Shown: positions 20,501 to 31,900 of the stretch, in pieces
How positions within the stretch are numbered: the stretch's first letter is position 1
Layout: each line of letters opens with the position of its first letter
DNA from: Scolanthus callimorphus
Taxonomy: Eukaryota; Cnidaria; Anthozoa; Actiniaria; Edwardsiidae
Assembly: GCA_033964015.1 (NCBI GenBank)
Contig: CM066914.1
Location: 15,269,637-15,333,636, forward strand
Direction of reading: 5' to 3'
Length of the DNA stretch: 64,000 nucleotides
The notes under the pieces: model-generated
The model's input: only the letters and a program-made list of their open reading frames with translations
Database searches by the model: none
Told to the model about the DNA's origin: nothing
Made by a program: the position numbers and the translations under genes

Positions 20501-23500
20501 GGAAATTCAAGAGGCTTGGTCGGATAGCCAATCATAGACGAGAGAAAATAGAAGTTGCTGCTGAATGGCTTCTTCGTCAGCCAATCACAAGCCAAGGAAG
20601 ACCACTATCACGTGAGCACGTGACTGGTTTCCTTGTACGCCTAGCCAAGTAACCATTATCACGCGGGAAGCACGTGATTTCTCAATACACAGCTCAGTGC
20701 GTTTAGTTCTAAATTTGATTGGTTAGCAGAAATGAGGGACCAATGGAAATGCAAAGTAAACGCAACATCTAACGTAAATGCAAATACTTTTCGACTCTCA
20801 TCTGACACTCGTGTTATTACTTACAAACGTAACGGCAGCCAGATTGGAGAATGAAGTGGTAGTGACGAGGAAAAACAGGGATCCCGAGATGTTTTGCACG
20901 CCAACTGTATTGACGACTGTTTGAAAGAAGACCAGCCCCACAATGATGCCTACAGCCTGAACAGAACCATATCAAGATAAATATGTCGCTTTTGTTAATG
21001 CCAACCCGTGCGTGACGCGGGCTACCTGTGTAGGTATTTCCGAGCTCCTGGGGACCAATATAAAGATGGCGGCCTACACGAACAACGTTTCTCTCCAAAA
21101 TCTGCAAGTTTTACAATACAATACAATACAATACAATACAGTTTTAATGTGACGAACGTTTTGACAATTTAGGGTAAGAAATAAGCTAGAAAACTTCTCG
21201 AACTCCAAATATGGTAAGTAGAAACTTCCATATAAGGAAATTTTAGAAAACGACACATTTCAATGAGAACTTTCTTGATATGGGTTTTGAGTGAAATGAG
21301 AGAACTCGTGGATTGGAGTGCATGGCATGGTAATAAATGGTGGTAGGACTATGTATACCCAACGACTCGCTTTTGGCAAAATAACAAACTTAGCAAACTT
21401 ACGATATTCTGGAAGATTCTGATTCGAAAGATTGTCCGATCTCGACTTGTACTGAGCCAGCTCCTCCACAGGACAGCACTGAACTGTTGAAACCAGTTTG
21501 CCTTGTACCTGCGTTGAGGAACGAGAATCGAGAACAGTCACTGGCAGCATCACTAGCGAGGACCATCTGCCTCGTTCCCAGGCGTATTGTAGCGATTTGT
21601 CTGCGTGGCGAGTGGAACTAAAGCGAATCAGCGCGAAAGGACTCATGGTCCTTTGCGCCAGCGTTTACCCTTCCCATTATGCATTGCCCGCATGCCCACA
21701 TATGCAGCAATCAACGCTGTCCGAATGTATTAAATTTGTCGAATAAGCTTTGTGGTGAATACTTACGGTGAATCCAGGATGACATCTCGGTCCATCATGA
21801 ACGAATCCTATTGGGCGATACAGAGGGCAAATGCCGCAAGTATAAATACGCCATTTTGTTGATACATACTTCAATGTAAATCAAACATCACCTCGCTCTT
21901 ACCTCCAGACTGGCCTTTGAACCAGTCCGACCTTCTTTTTTCATTTTCCGTTCATCATAAATGTCGCAAATTTCCTGGAAAGAGAAGTGACGGTGTGGAT
22001 CAAGTTAATCATCCCGATGTCGGAATTTGGATGTAACAGAAGCAAACCGGAGACTCGGCAATTCTTAGAGCTGATTCGATCTTTAGAACTCTTGCCGATA
22101 GTGCCGTGTTGAGACTGACCTGTTCAGTGGCGCGGCCAGTAGATGGAGCGACAGGGACCCCTTAATAATACACGGGGTTGATCATCCTATCCTTTAGGGT
22201 ATAATAGCCTGCGTAGCATTCGCAAAGGGAAAGAGAGAGAGGAGGGCACGCGCAGGAAAATATCGCATTACACTATTACATTCCCTAAATGAGCCGATGG
22301 AAATAGATGCTTTCTCTGACTCGGTATGTTGCTAGGCTGACAAAATGGCGCCTGGCTGAGTCTCCTTAATTAAGCGCCCACCTTTATCTGTCTGCGGCTG
22401 TGGTCCTCTTGGCCTGGAACCACCGCGAGGGTGTGGACAAAATAGTCCGCGGGGTTGAAGTTCGGTGGACATGCGTATCCAAGCCTGAGAAGAGGAAACG
22501 GCATACAAAGTTAATGGTATGACTAGTTTTACGAGAAAACTAGGTGGTCTGCGTCGGCGGAGACGTGAACATGAACAACAACAACCAAAGGTTGAGATTT
22601 ATGTTAAACGCCGTGGGAAAATTGGTGTTTTGCTGACGTTTCGAGCGTTAGCCCTTCGTCGGAGCAAAGAGAGAAAACTGAGGGAGTGGGGCCGTATATA
22701 AAGTAAATGTAGAGCCGTTGCTAGGCAACAGATAAACATTCGGAATGACTAAAGGTGATAATTGGTTAAGAATAACAAAGGATGTCATGGGCCATTGAAA
22801 TCGCAAACTAGTGATGAAAGTAAGAAAGAGGAAATATGATGAGATGTAGAAAACTAGATAAAAGAGAAAAATTCATTGATGCCGTGGGGTGATCGGCAAC
22901 CGAGTGAAAGAATAAGTCTATTCTCTTTCTGGAAGCGAGAATGATTAGACCCGTTGTGAAGAGAAACACCGCAAACAGTCATATGATCTCTAGTGTGACC
23001 GGGAAGATTGAAGTGTCGGGCCACTGGTTTGTTACGGTCATTTTTCTTCACATCATTGCGATGCTGGCAAAAGCGCGTGGAAAGCATTTGGCCGGTTTGT
23101 CCTATATAGATCATGCGGCAAAGGGAGCAAGTAATACAATATATGACGTTGGCGGTGGTGCAATCAAAGTGATCCGTGATGTTAAAAGACTCGCCGCTAG
23201 GGCCGTTGATCCGGGTGGTGGAAACGACATGATCACACGTTGTGCATTTTTTCTTGTACATTTGAAAGTGCCGGGCTGTAGACCGCCAGGCGTGAGAACG
23301 CCTCTAACGAGAGAATTGCGCAAGTTTCGGTCCCGCTTAAAAGAGAACAAAGGCGGCTTGGGGAAAATTGCGGCTGTTTCCGGGTCCCTTCGTAGGATCT
23401 TAAAGTTCCTGGATACAAAATGCTTGATTGCTAGGTTAGTAGGATGAAAAGTAAGGGGGAAGGAATCCTATCCTCTAGAGTGGGTTCTGATGGCTGCAAG

Positions 23501-26500
23501 GCTGTGGTTCGGTCGATCGAACGGGCGCGGCTAAGGGCGTTAGCGACGACATTGTCAGGGTAACCACGATTTCTGAAAAAATCGCTCATTTCGTCCGATT
23601 TAGCCATAAAATCGGCCTCTTCGCTGCACAAGCGACGGAGTCGGAGAAACTGGGAGAACGGGATAGCTGTCTTGACATGCGCGGGGTGCGATGAAGAGAA
23701 CAACAGGTAACCATGAGAATCAGTAGGTTTGTAGTGAACCGAAGTAGCTAAGCGATCTCCGTTAATAGTAAGATTGATATCTAAGAATGTGAGAGAGGTC
23801 TCCGAAATTTCCCATGTGAATTCCCCTGACAATTACCCTGACAATGTCGTCGCTAACGCCCTTAGCCGCGCCCGTTCGATCGACCGAACCACAGCCTTGC
23901 AGCCATCAGAACCCACTCTAGAGGATAGGATTCCCTTCCCCCTTACTTTTCATCCTACTAACCTAGCAATCAAGCATTTTGTATCCAGGAACCAGGGACC
24001 CGGAAACAGCCGCAATTTTCCCCAAGCCGCCTTTGTTCTCTTTTAAGCGGGACCGAAACTTGCGCAATTCTCTCGTTAGAGGCGTTCTCACGCCTGGCGG
24101 TCTACAGCCCGGCACTTTCAAATGTACAAGAAAAAAATGCACAACGTGTGATCATGTCGTTTCCACCACCCGGATCAACGGCCCTAGCGGCGAGTCTTTT
24201 AACATCACGGATCACTTTGATTGCACCACCGCCAACGTCATATATTGTATTACTTGCTCCCTTTGCCGCATGATCTATATAGGACAAACCGGCCAAATGC
24301 TTTCCACGCGCTTTTGCCAGCATCGCAATGATGTGAAGAAAAATGACCGTAACAAACCAGTGGCCCGACACTTCAATCTTCCCGGTCACACTAGAGATCA
24401 TATGACTGTTTGCGGTGTTTCTCTTCACAACGGGTCTAATCATTCTCGCTTCCAGAAAGAGAATAGACTTATTCTTTCACTCGGTTGCCGATCACCCCAC
24501 GGCATCAATGAATTTTCTCTTTTATCTAGTTTTCTACATCTCATCATATTTCCTCTTTCTTTACTTTCATCACTAGTTTGCGATTTCAATGGCCCATGAC
24601 ATCCTTTGTTATTCTTAACCAATTATCACCTTTAGTCATTCCGAATGTTTATCTGTTGCCTAGCAACGGCTCTACATTTACTTTATATACGGCCCCACTC
24701 CCTCAGTTTTCTCTCTTTGCTCCGACGAAGGGCTAACGCTCGAAACGTCAGCAAAACACCAATTTTCCCACGGCGTTTAACATAAATCTCAACCTTTGGT
24801 TGTTGTTGTTCAGGCATACAAAGTTATTTCATAAGTATTGCAACCTCCTACTCATAGACTCACTGAAAGGATACTAGGCCTGACAAGTATGATAGGATAC
24901 TGTGGTGCTCGATGCTTACTCTGCAAATGTAGGGATAGCTTCAAATACGGAACCCAGATAGGCAACGCGTCCTTCTGCCATCAATAAAATGCTGAAAGAA
25001 AAAATTAAAACAAACACTAAACAGGCGATATTACACAACATTTAACGGCGAGAAATATGTTAACTCAGCCGGCCCGTTTGATTTGGGACACGTACGGAAG
25101 GGAACTGGCTAAAGTAAGGCAGACCAAAATACAGAGAATATGTGGAGTTTTTACCTGCTAACATAGCGTACACTTCCGATGAAGGCTGGTGGATGGTACA
25201 CACTACAGTTCGTCCTTGTGCCGCCAGCTTCTGTAACGTCGCTACCACACTCTGCGCCATGAACGAGTCCAGACCCGAGGTCGGCTCGTCACAGAACATG
25301 ATCGCTGGGTCCGTCAACACCTACACATCGAAGAGCACGTGATCATTCAGGTTACTAGTTAAAGGGAGCCTGTGACGCAACTGCGCAACTGTTCTGCGCA
25401 TCTCAAAACAAAGGAGTATCGTCCCGATGGTTAGCGAAGGCTAAAAACCTCGAACACAATCGTTTTTATTCTCGTTATTTCTCGATCCATCGGACCATTC
25501 TTTTTACCTTTGCATATTCTTGAATAGTTATCTGATAGGATGGTCTAATTAGTTTTGCTGATGAATCGCGCAATATTATCCACAATACTCTCTTGCTGAG
25601 CGGATTTTAGTGAAACATTTTGCTCAGAATACAAGGAAAAACGCGCGTGTGCGAAAAGTACGGTATTTTCGTGCGGCATTAAAATTTTGTTGCAAAATAC
25701 GAGCCGTTATAAATGACAGCGGTTATAACAGCCTCGTTTTGAATGGCGACGCATTTTTATCCCCCCTGAACTCGTCATGATGGGCAAATCACGTGATCAC
25801 CTCCCTTACCTCGGATGCAAATGACAGCCTCTTCTGCTCTCCTCCTGAAATACCCCGGATGCGACCCGCTCTCCTATCAAAGTGTCTTGGCATCTCCTTA
25901 GACCAAGCTGACAAAGCAACGAGAACCTTTATCAACGAAATGATGGTATATCTTTTAGGAAGAAAAAGTAATATTCAAATATACCTCATCTAGGATCTTT
26001 TCTACTCGATCATATCTCTCCTGCTTCGTGAAGTGCGCCTCCATGCGAAGAAGAGCCTGGGAATGAAATATAAACCTGGACTAGTTAGTCACCGACTTCA
26101 TTGGCATTAGACCGAGCCAGGAGTCCATCAAGAGGAGCCTCTATCTACTCCACAAGGTCTAACCATAGGCTTAGGAGTGAAGAAACTATTTTTAGTTGTG
26201 GATCTTGCATTTTCCTCGAAAATAGTCACTTTGAAAGTGAGAATATTGGACTCAAGGCGAACAGTGTCATGGCGGCGCTGATTCCGCCATATTTCTTTTA
26301 AAAGAGGGGACATAAAATGTAACCATGACAACTAATTACCGCGAAAAATTCGCAATCTAAAATTTACAATCTAAAAATAGATCCACCTACTACTGAGCTT
26401 CGGACGCCCATCACTAGGTGATTTAGATTAGCAAAACTCGCGGTCACCATGGTTACTGTCGTAACGAAAATAGTCGTGTTATTGTGCGAGAAACATTCCG

Positions 26501-28217
26501 TGGAATCACTAGTTATTTTGACAAACAGGAACCACAACCTTAGTAAAACAGCATTTACTATCTTAGTAGATAAATCTTTCATCAGTACACACAGCTCGGG
26601 TTCGTTAAAACCTAAAAATTATTATTAAAACCTCGTCATGGGGCATGTACTTCATAGCTGAATGTCATATGAGTCGCCTTATTTAAATATGAATGGTCCT
26701 GTTGTTATATGATACCTCGTTCTACAAAAGAAAGCGGCTATGACAGGGTTTTTCTTACCTGGAATATAAGGTGTTCCTTGACAGAAAGTTTGCCGATAAA
26801 CAGATCCTCTTGTTGGACGTAAGCCGAGATGGTGTTGATGTCCAGTCCGACTACTCTGCCGTTCACCATGACCGTCCCGGACACTTTGACGCTAGCGATG
26901 TTACGATGGGCCAGGACGTTCATCAATGTTGATTTACCTGCTCCACTGTATGAGAGAACAAATGCATATATTAGCTATTATATAATTTCCCAACACATCG
27001 ATGCACTGCAAGAATATTCTCATTGAAACTCCAATATCTGTCTTTTACACATGACGTAAATCTTGCATATATGTCATCCATTTGCGGGGCTTCGCTGATT
27101 GGCTGATTTTGAACGTTGGAGCATGCGCATACCCGAATTTTCGCAGTTTTGAGAAGCAAAAACTATGTCAAATTCAGTTTATGACTCACCTGGCTCCCAT
27201 GATGGCTAGAAGTGTCCCCGGCTTGGCTTTGCCGCTTACTGTGGAATGAAAAAGTGAAATACTTCATTTAAATTTGTTGCGAGCGTACCATAATTGTTAC
27301 CGAGACATGACCTCGTCTAACTGTCGCCATTTGTCTTCGCGCAATTGTTATTGTCACGAAATGCGATTAACTTTCCAAGAGCTGGGTGGTGCAAGTCACC
27401 ATATATTGTGTGCCTGTTGTATTTTAGTGTATCGTAGCCCAGTTTGTAAGACTGCGACTTTTGAGCTCGCTGTGCAAACTGCGCAGCTAGTTCTCAGCAC
27501 GCACCCTGGACGATGTTAATTAAAGACGTTTCTATCAGTTAAACCAGTGCTTGTGTAAAGTACAGAAATAAAACAAACGTGTAAAAATTTATCCGTTATA
27601 AAATTCAACTGCCAAACAACAATAACTATAACATCGTGCCAACAAAAATGTTTTACAAAAAAGAAGTGAATAATGGAAAATGAAGCACGGGTGCCTTGAA
27701 TTTAGATAAAAACTAATCTAGCTACGGCGACCTTTTAATACACAAAAGACAAAAACTATAAAGAAAGACCAAGAGGAGAAAATGGAAGGCATTGAAAAAG
27801 GCAAGGTGGAGAATTTGCCAAATCCCGCTCAAAATAATTTTCGGTTGCTTAGAAATTATATAATATTCATCTCCGTAACATCCCTTCCATTTACTCTAGA
27901 ATGACTCATTAATAATAATAATCATCATCATCATCGTCTTTACCGTCCGTGAGAATCTGTTTCATGTGCGTCTCCGGAGACCTACATGTCACCTTCTGCA
28001 GTAAAGTCCTCTTCCCAACATCGACCATCACGTTGAGGTCCTTCCACGATAGCGTCACTGGCTCCCGCGTCTCGTCTACCTTCACATGGTGCTCGTCCAA
28101 ATGGGGCTGTATATTGGACAGGAATCCCGCAGAGCCATCCATGTCCGCAGAGCCGAGACTTCCCGCTAGAGTTTCCTCGTTATCTACAAGTCCTTTCTCC
28201 ATCGTATCACCCGACAT
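17555..28217 (-). CDS. white-type ABCG half-transporter
   Basis: Nineteen coding exons (minus): 28217-27944, 27238-27190, 26945-26759, 26056-25985, 25907-25810, 25320-25155, 24991-24920, 22484-22382, 21974-21903, 21807-21767, 21508-21403, 20956-20825, 20427-20335, 20254-20197, 19764-19687, 19296-19191, 18776-18676, 18361-18267, 17656-17555; about 668 residues. Nucleotide-binding domain first: Walker A GASGAGKST (residues 106-114), Q-loop YVQQEDLF, signature ISGGEQKR, Walker [16 protein letters not shown]-loop TIHQPSSE; then the membrane domain from about residue 370 with [12 protein letters not shown] and VFPSELPVF. This order and the [15 protein letters not shown] segment match Drosophila white-type proteins, which pair with another half to move small molecules such as pigment precursors. 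Phases fit except exon 5, one base short near 25872, and the exon 6/7 join, also one base short. Intron 15 starts with GC. Confidence 0.9.
17708..17931. mobile_element. Mutator-like MITE with 9-bp target duplication
   Basis: Inverted ends 'cattctcgtaccc' and 'gggtaagagaatg', with 'gtgacatccatttgagg' / 'gctgattggctg' inside, flanked by a perfect 'caagttgta' direct repeat (17699-17707 and 17932-17940). It lies in the last ABCG intron. Confidence 0.85.
18961..19030 (+). repeat. tRNA-like sequence, probably a SINE head
   Basis: 'ggttagctcattggtagagcg' is a good D-arm and internal A-box, followed by an anticodon-like loop 'ctgatat', but the downstream T-arm and acceptor pairing are poor. More likely a tRNA-derived SINE or pseudogene than a working tRNA. 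It lies in ABCG intron 16. Confidence 0.4.
19465..19673. repeat. terminal-inverted-repeat element enclosing a 'ccgtgccgcga' array
   Basis: Left arm 'ggatttcgtgtgactgtgaa' (19465 on, continuing 'aagtg') and right arm (19647-19673) are inverted copies with one mismatch in 25. The interior (about 19501-19590) is an array of 11-bp 'accgtgccgcg' units. Lies in ABCG intron 15. Confidence 0.75.
21111..21139. repeat. pentanucleotide microsatellite (aatac)n
   Basis: Five to six copies of 'aatac' in ABCG intron 11. Confidence 0.9.
22500..22513. other. 14-bp target-site duplication, left copy
   Basis: 'ggcatacaaagtta', identical to 24813-24826 and directly flanking the Penelope-like insertion. This length is in the usual range for Penelope-like elements. 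Confidence 0.8.
22854..23261 (-). CDS. Penelope-like GIY-YIG endonuclease domain (minus copy)
   Basis: Cysteine-bearing linker CTTCDHV, then [20 protein letters not shown] (the GIY-YIG core), the RFCQHR arginine and [13 protein letters not shown]-nicking domain used by canonical Penelope-like elements for target-primed insertion. Ends INEFFSFI. Confidence 0.85.
   Translation of the reverse strand: MYKKKCTTCDHVVSTTRINGPSGESFNITDHFDCTTANVIYCITCSLCRMIYIGQTGQMLSTRFCQHRNDVKKNDRNKPVARHFNLPGHTRDHMTVCGVSLHNGSNHSRFQKENRLILSLGCRSPHGINEFFSFI
23431..23832 (-). CDS. Penelope-like RT thumb fragment (minus copy)
   Basis: Reads [19 protein letters not shown], then [18 protein letters not shown] and later [10 protein letters not shown]: the region after the reverse-transcriptase palm in Penelope-like elements, where the substrate-strand-binding thumb begins. 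It runs out of frame into the GIY-YIG segment below it (a one-base difference near 23468 from the other copy). The 5' part of the element is missing. Confidence 0.75.
   Translation of the reverse strand: MSGEFTWEISETSLTFLDINLTINGDRLATSVHYKPTDSHGYLLFSSSHPAHVKTAIPFSQFLRLRRLCSEEADFMAKSDEMSDFFRNRGYPDNVVANALSRARSIDRTTALQPSEPTLEDRIPSPLLFILLT
23979..24599 (+). CDS. Penelope-like GIY-YIG endonuclease domain (plus copy)
   Basis: Same domain as the minus copy in the opposite orientation: [32 protein letters not shown] one-base difference near the end changes the tail to [10 protein letters not shown]. It starts within the remnant of the upstream linker, so it is 5'-truncated. Confidence 0.85.
   Translation: MYPGTRDPETAAIFPKPPLFSFKRDRNLRNSLVRGVLTPGGLQPGTFKCTRKKCTTCDHVVSTTRINGPSGESFNITDHFDCTTANVIYCITCSLCRMIYIGQTGQMLSTRFCQHRNDVKKNDRNKPVARHFNLPGHTRDHMTVCGVSLHNGSNHSRFQKENRLILSLGCRSPHGINEFSLLSSFLHLIIFPLSLLSSLVCDFNGP
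24813..24826. other. 14-bp target-site duplication, right copy
   Basis: 'ggcatacaaagtta', the right-hand partner of 22500-22513. Confidence 0.8.
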
Positions 28218-28988
28218 GACTCAGAAGAGTTCCTTGTAGAGTAGCGTGCTACAAGGGTTCCTTGGAGAGCTTGTAGATGTGGAACGCGATCCTGGTGACA
28301 CTAACTCGCGATATCGCCCCTTCATGTTCTAGTGGCACACACTTTAGATATATTTGTAGTAATGACAGGTCTGACAGGTCAATATTGATTACATCTCCAT
28401 TATTGCGTTTTCAATGTATTCCTAAAGAGTGATTGTCATTTTGGGTTACACCGATTAGAACAGACAAGTAACGGCTTTCTTGTATGCAAAACTTAATGAA
28501 ACTTATTTTGCTGCATATAATTTCGCTGTTTTCGCAAAATATGCCATTTCTAGAAGCCTACTTAAAAGGCAATGAATATAGATTTTTTGAGGTCGTTACT
28601 GTTTTAATTTTATGGATCGACCACATAGTGCTCACTCACGGCTGGATAGCGCCAACATAGAACAAATCGTACGACAGTGAAATACACGGAACCCGGCATG
28701 GTCACGGCACGGCACGGTTACGATACGGATCGCCTTACTACTGTCACGCCACTGTCACGGTCACGCGGTGCGATCCGGGTTCATTTTCATGATTTCCAAC
28801 GGTTATGATCGGTCCCTACACCATTTTGACCTCGAAGAACCCCCGGGATCTGTGCCGTAGCGTTTTCAAAGTCATGCGAAATTTGCTCGAGCAAATATGA
28901 CTGTAAAAAAAAACGGAATATGATTGTCACGTGATCTCGTTAGCTGCTCTAATTAGCTTGCGCTTCAATTCGATCTGACTTGCGAAAT
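28218..28988. promoter_or_regulatory. shared 771-bp divergent promoter region (ABCG / orphan membrane gene)
   Basis: The ATG of ABCG (minus) and of the orphan membrane protein (plus) face away from each other across 771 bases, so both 5' UTRs and promoters must lie here unless upstream exons exist. Within it, 28690-28760 has a 'cacggtcacg' / 'cacggcacgg' mini-array related to the element at 19465. No TATA box is obvious. Confidence 0.45.
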
Positions 28989-31900
28989 ATGGATCATTTG
29001 ATATTACAGTCTCCTCCAGTCGATTTTCTGACAGGACTGATCGTATTTTTGATCATCAGCACACTCTTATTTTGGGCATGGGAGACTTTAACCAACGGTA
29101 CTGGACCGGCCACCATGATTCGTCTACTCCTGACCAGCCCTTTGACATTGTTCGTATTTATCGTCTTGTGTTTTTTCGTGTCTGTGCCGTCGGAGAGTGC
29201 CGGGGATGCTCTATTTATAGCTGGGCCATCAATTATTTGCGTCGTGTTGTGGGTCGTCGTCTCGGCTGTTGGAATATATTTATGCTACCGGTAAGTCGCG
29301 CGCGTCTTCTGCTTGTGGTTATACAGTATAAACGCATAGCAAAATGTCTTGATTCAGGTGTAGTTCTTGCCTTCAAATACGGGAAACCTAAAATGATACA
29401 AAATTGTCTGATGAAGTTCGATCATTTGGGATAATGCTACTCGGTGTGATGAACAGTTGCGCGTCGAGAGAAATGATGAAATACTAAAGCGCGCGCAGTT
29501 CTTTTGAATTGTTATAAATGGCAAAACAAATACTCGCTCTCAAATGTTAACCATAAACTCCATTCCCTGAGTAATCTTTCATTTGCCGAGTATAAAGGTT
29601 CCTGAGACGTGTAATAATCAACGCATATTTTGCTATTAAACTCCATGACGGAAAGAGCCAATTCCGCTTACTACACAACGCACGTGTCGTCTCTGCGTGC
29701 ACTTTGGTATTTTGTAATTTGCGCATCATTTTATGAGCGCGCTATTTATTCGAAACCACGAAACCACGCGCGCTTTGAATGATAAAAGCCAATGAAGAGC
29801 ATGCATTTTCTGTCGGTCTTTTATTAACAGTTGCTGGTGATTTTTCATAAGGTTGGTTTGTGTGCTGTGGAGATGGATGAAAGACGGAGTTTGTCACTTG
29901 GCACTCGTGTTGGCAAGTAGGCGACAAGGTGCGCGCTGTAGCCAAGGTAAGAACATGTTAAACACAATGTCATTCGAGTGTAGAGCGTTTCACTCCCTAC
30001 ACACGGGCGTAGCAAGAAAAGGCGCTCATGAAGCGCCCTCTTTGAGAACGAAAATAACCGTCTCCCTTTGCGTCACCATCAGTATTTGGTCAATGAGCTT
30101 TGTTTTTCAGTAATTCCTTGTAGATTCAATGTTCCCGTTATCCTTGCAGAGCATTTGCCTACAGACAAACTATCTAAACCCTCCAATCAAACGGCCATAG
30201 AAAGCAATCAGACATCGACAACATGTTTAGGGTGAGTCAAACAATTCCCTTCGCCATTTTGTATGCTTTGTCCGAATGTCGTGCTGTTTCATATCAACAG
30301 GCCTACTCTGGGACCTTAACTCGCCTTATCTCGCTTTATCTCGCCTTATCTCGCCTTATCTCACCTTATCTCACCTTATCTCGCCCTATCTCGCCTTAAC
30401 TCGCCTTATCTCGCCTATCTCGCCCTATCTCGCCTTATCACGCCTTATCTCGCCCTATCACGCCTTATCCCGCGGCTCTGAATTGGCACAATTGTTCCTT
30501 ATCTCGCATAAACTCTCGGCGAGATAAGGTCTCAGAGTAGGCCTCTCAACTATGCATGCTGTCCTCCTCGACCAGCCAATGCTATTACATGCTATTTGTG
30601 GACAGCAACAGTTATTCGGTCATCTTGTTCTGATGTCAGACTGATGAACGACGTGAAAGCGCAGCAAACGCAGCGAAGAATGTAAACACAATGGTGAAAC
30701 TAAAGCTGAGGTTCACTGGAGTTATCCCAATGACGGTGCCGACATAGATATGGCAAAGAAGCAAGCTGGCGGCAGATCCATGACGAACGGTACTATGGTG
30801 TGCCATCAGGCAAGTCGTGATGACTCGGAAATCATTCGGGTGCTACCTGCTGCGCACGGGCTTTCTATCGCGAGGACATCACGTGGTGAGTCGGGGCCGC
30901 ATTGTAATAATAATACCACCACCTTGCGACGGAAGATACTAAAAGAATTTGCAACCTCTCCTCCAGTTTTATTTAGGCGGGAAAAATTAGCCAATCAGAA
31001 ATTTTCCTCGCACTGACAGATTGAAAATTAATAGTTTAGATACATCACTCTCCAACGAGTTCTAAACGCTTTACAACCATATGAAAATACCGGTACATAT
31101 GCTATTACACACCATGCGAAACGACTCACGGCCGATTTCATTTTTTACAAATCGACGAGAAGTGCGGTCTAGGTCTTACATAGTCATAGCAACACTTCCG
31201 TGTAACCATATAACCATTGTATAACGGGAACAATTCTTTCGTGGCAATAACAGGTTTAACTATCGGCGCGAGGATGAGGATTGTGGATCCACTAGTAGTG
31301 ACGCTAGATGCTCGTGCATGCATGCAACACAACACAACTCATATCGCTCTCTATGTTTAAACTCCACAGACTTACTCGATGAGGATCTTCCTCAAGTGAA
31401 AGTCTTACGGGCAGGCTCAGGTTTCCATTGCGTCTTGTTAAGAGCGAAAAGCTTGGTCGTATCGTAAGTGCAGAAAAGTCTACAGATTCCCTGGGTGATC
31501 CCGAGCCCAACTTTGATCTACCCTTGGACCGCGTTGACAGCGAAGACTTTGAGCGGAGAGAGTCTACCTCCTGGACATTCTTGCACAGAAAAGGTTAGTA
31601 TTTTAAGGGCACGCCTTATTCTGAGCCCAAGTCTCCCCGTCTTCTCACCTCGCGGGGGAGGCTCTGATGACATCAGATTTGCTTATTGGCTGATTTTGAA
31701 CGTTGGGGCATGCGCAGAAAGTTCCTTCCCTCAGCGGCTCTGTTTCAAATCTCGCGCATGCATCAGTGTCTGTCATCACAGCCTACCCGCGAGGATGGGG
31801 ACCGGGCTGCGCAACCAAACTCACGGCTCTCAATTTTTGAAAACCGTTTAGGCTCACACGACAATTGGCACGTGCCAGATGGCGTAACCATGCCAACAGA

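Larger units (their letters stand above)
22514..24812. mobile_element. Penelope-like retroelement, two truncated copies head to head
   Basis: Two copies of the same element end lie in inverted orientation: minus-strand copy about 22514-23840 and plus-strand copy about 23841-24812. Each encodes a GIY-YIG endonuclease domain ([18 protein letters not shown], then RFCQHRNDV), and the longer minus copy also encodes the preceding reverse-transcriptase thumb with [10 protein letters not shown] and [11 protein letters not shown]. The catalytic reverse-transcriptase core is absent from both. The arms share about 970 bases and differ by a few single-base indels and one about 14-base gap, so the insertion is young. 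The minus copy extends about 60 bases further at its outer end. Inserted in ABCG intron 7 with a 14-bp target duplication. Forward frames at 22941-23447 and reverse frames at 24102-24443 are antisense shadows. Confidence 0.88.

Noticed and set aside
22941..23447. Forward frame of 168 codons, and its mirror at 24102-24443
   Set aside because: Antisense shadows of the two Penelope-like endonuclease copies; no family match.
30811..30893. Possible exon of the orphan membrane gene reading SRDDSEIIRVLPAAHGLS with a GTGAGT donor
   Set aside because: Flanking splice signals are good, but its phase fits neither exon 3 nor exon 4. It could be an alternative exon; not supported enough to add.
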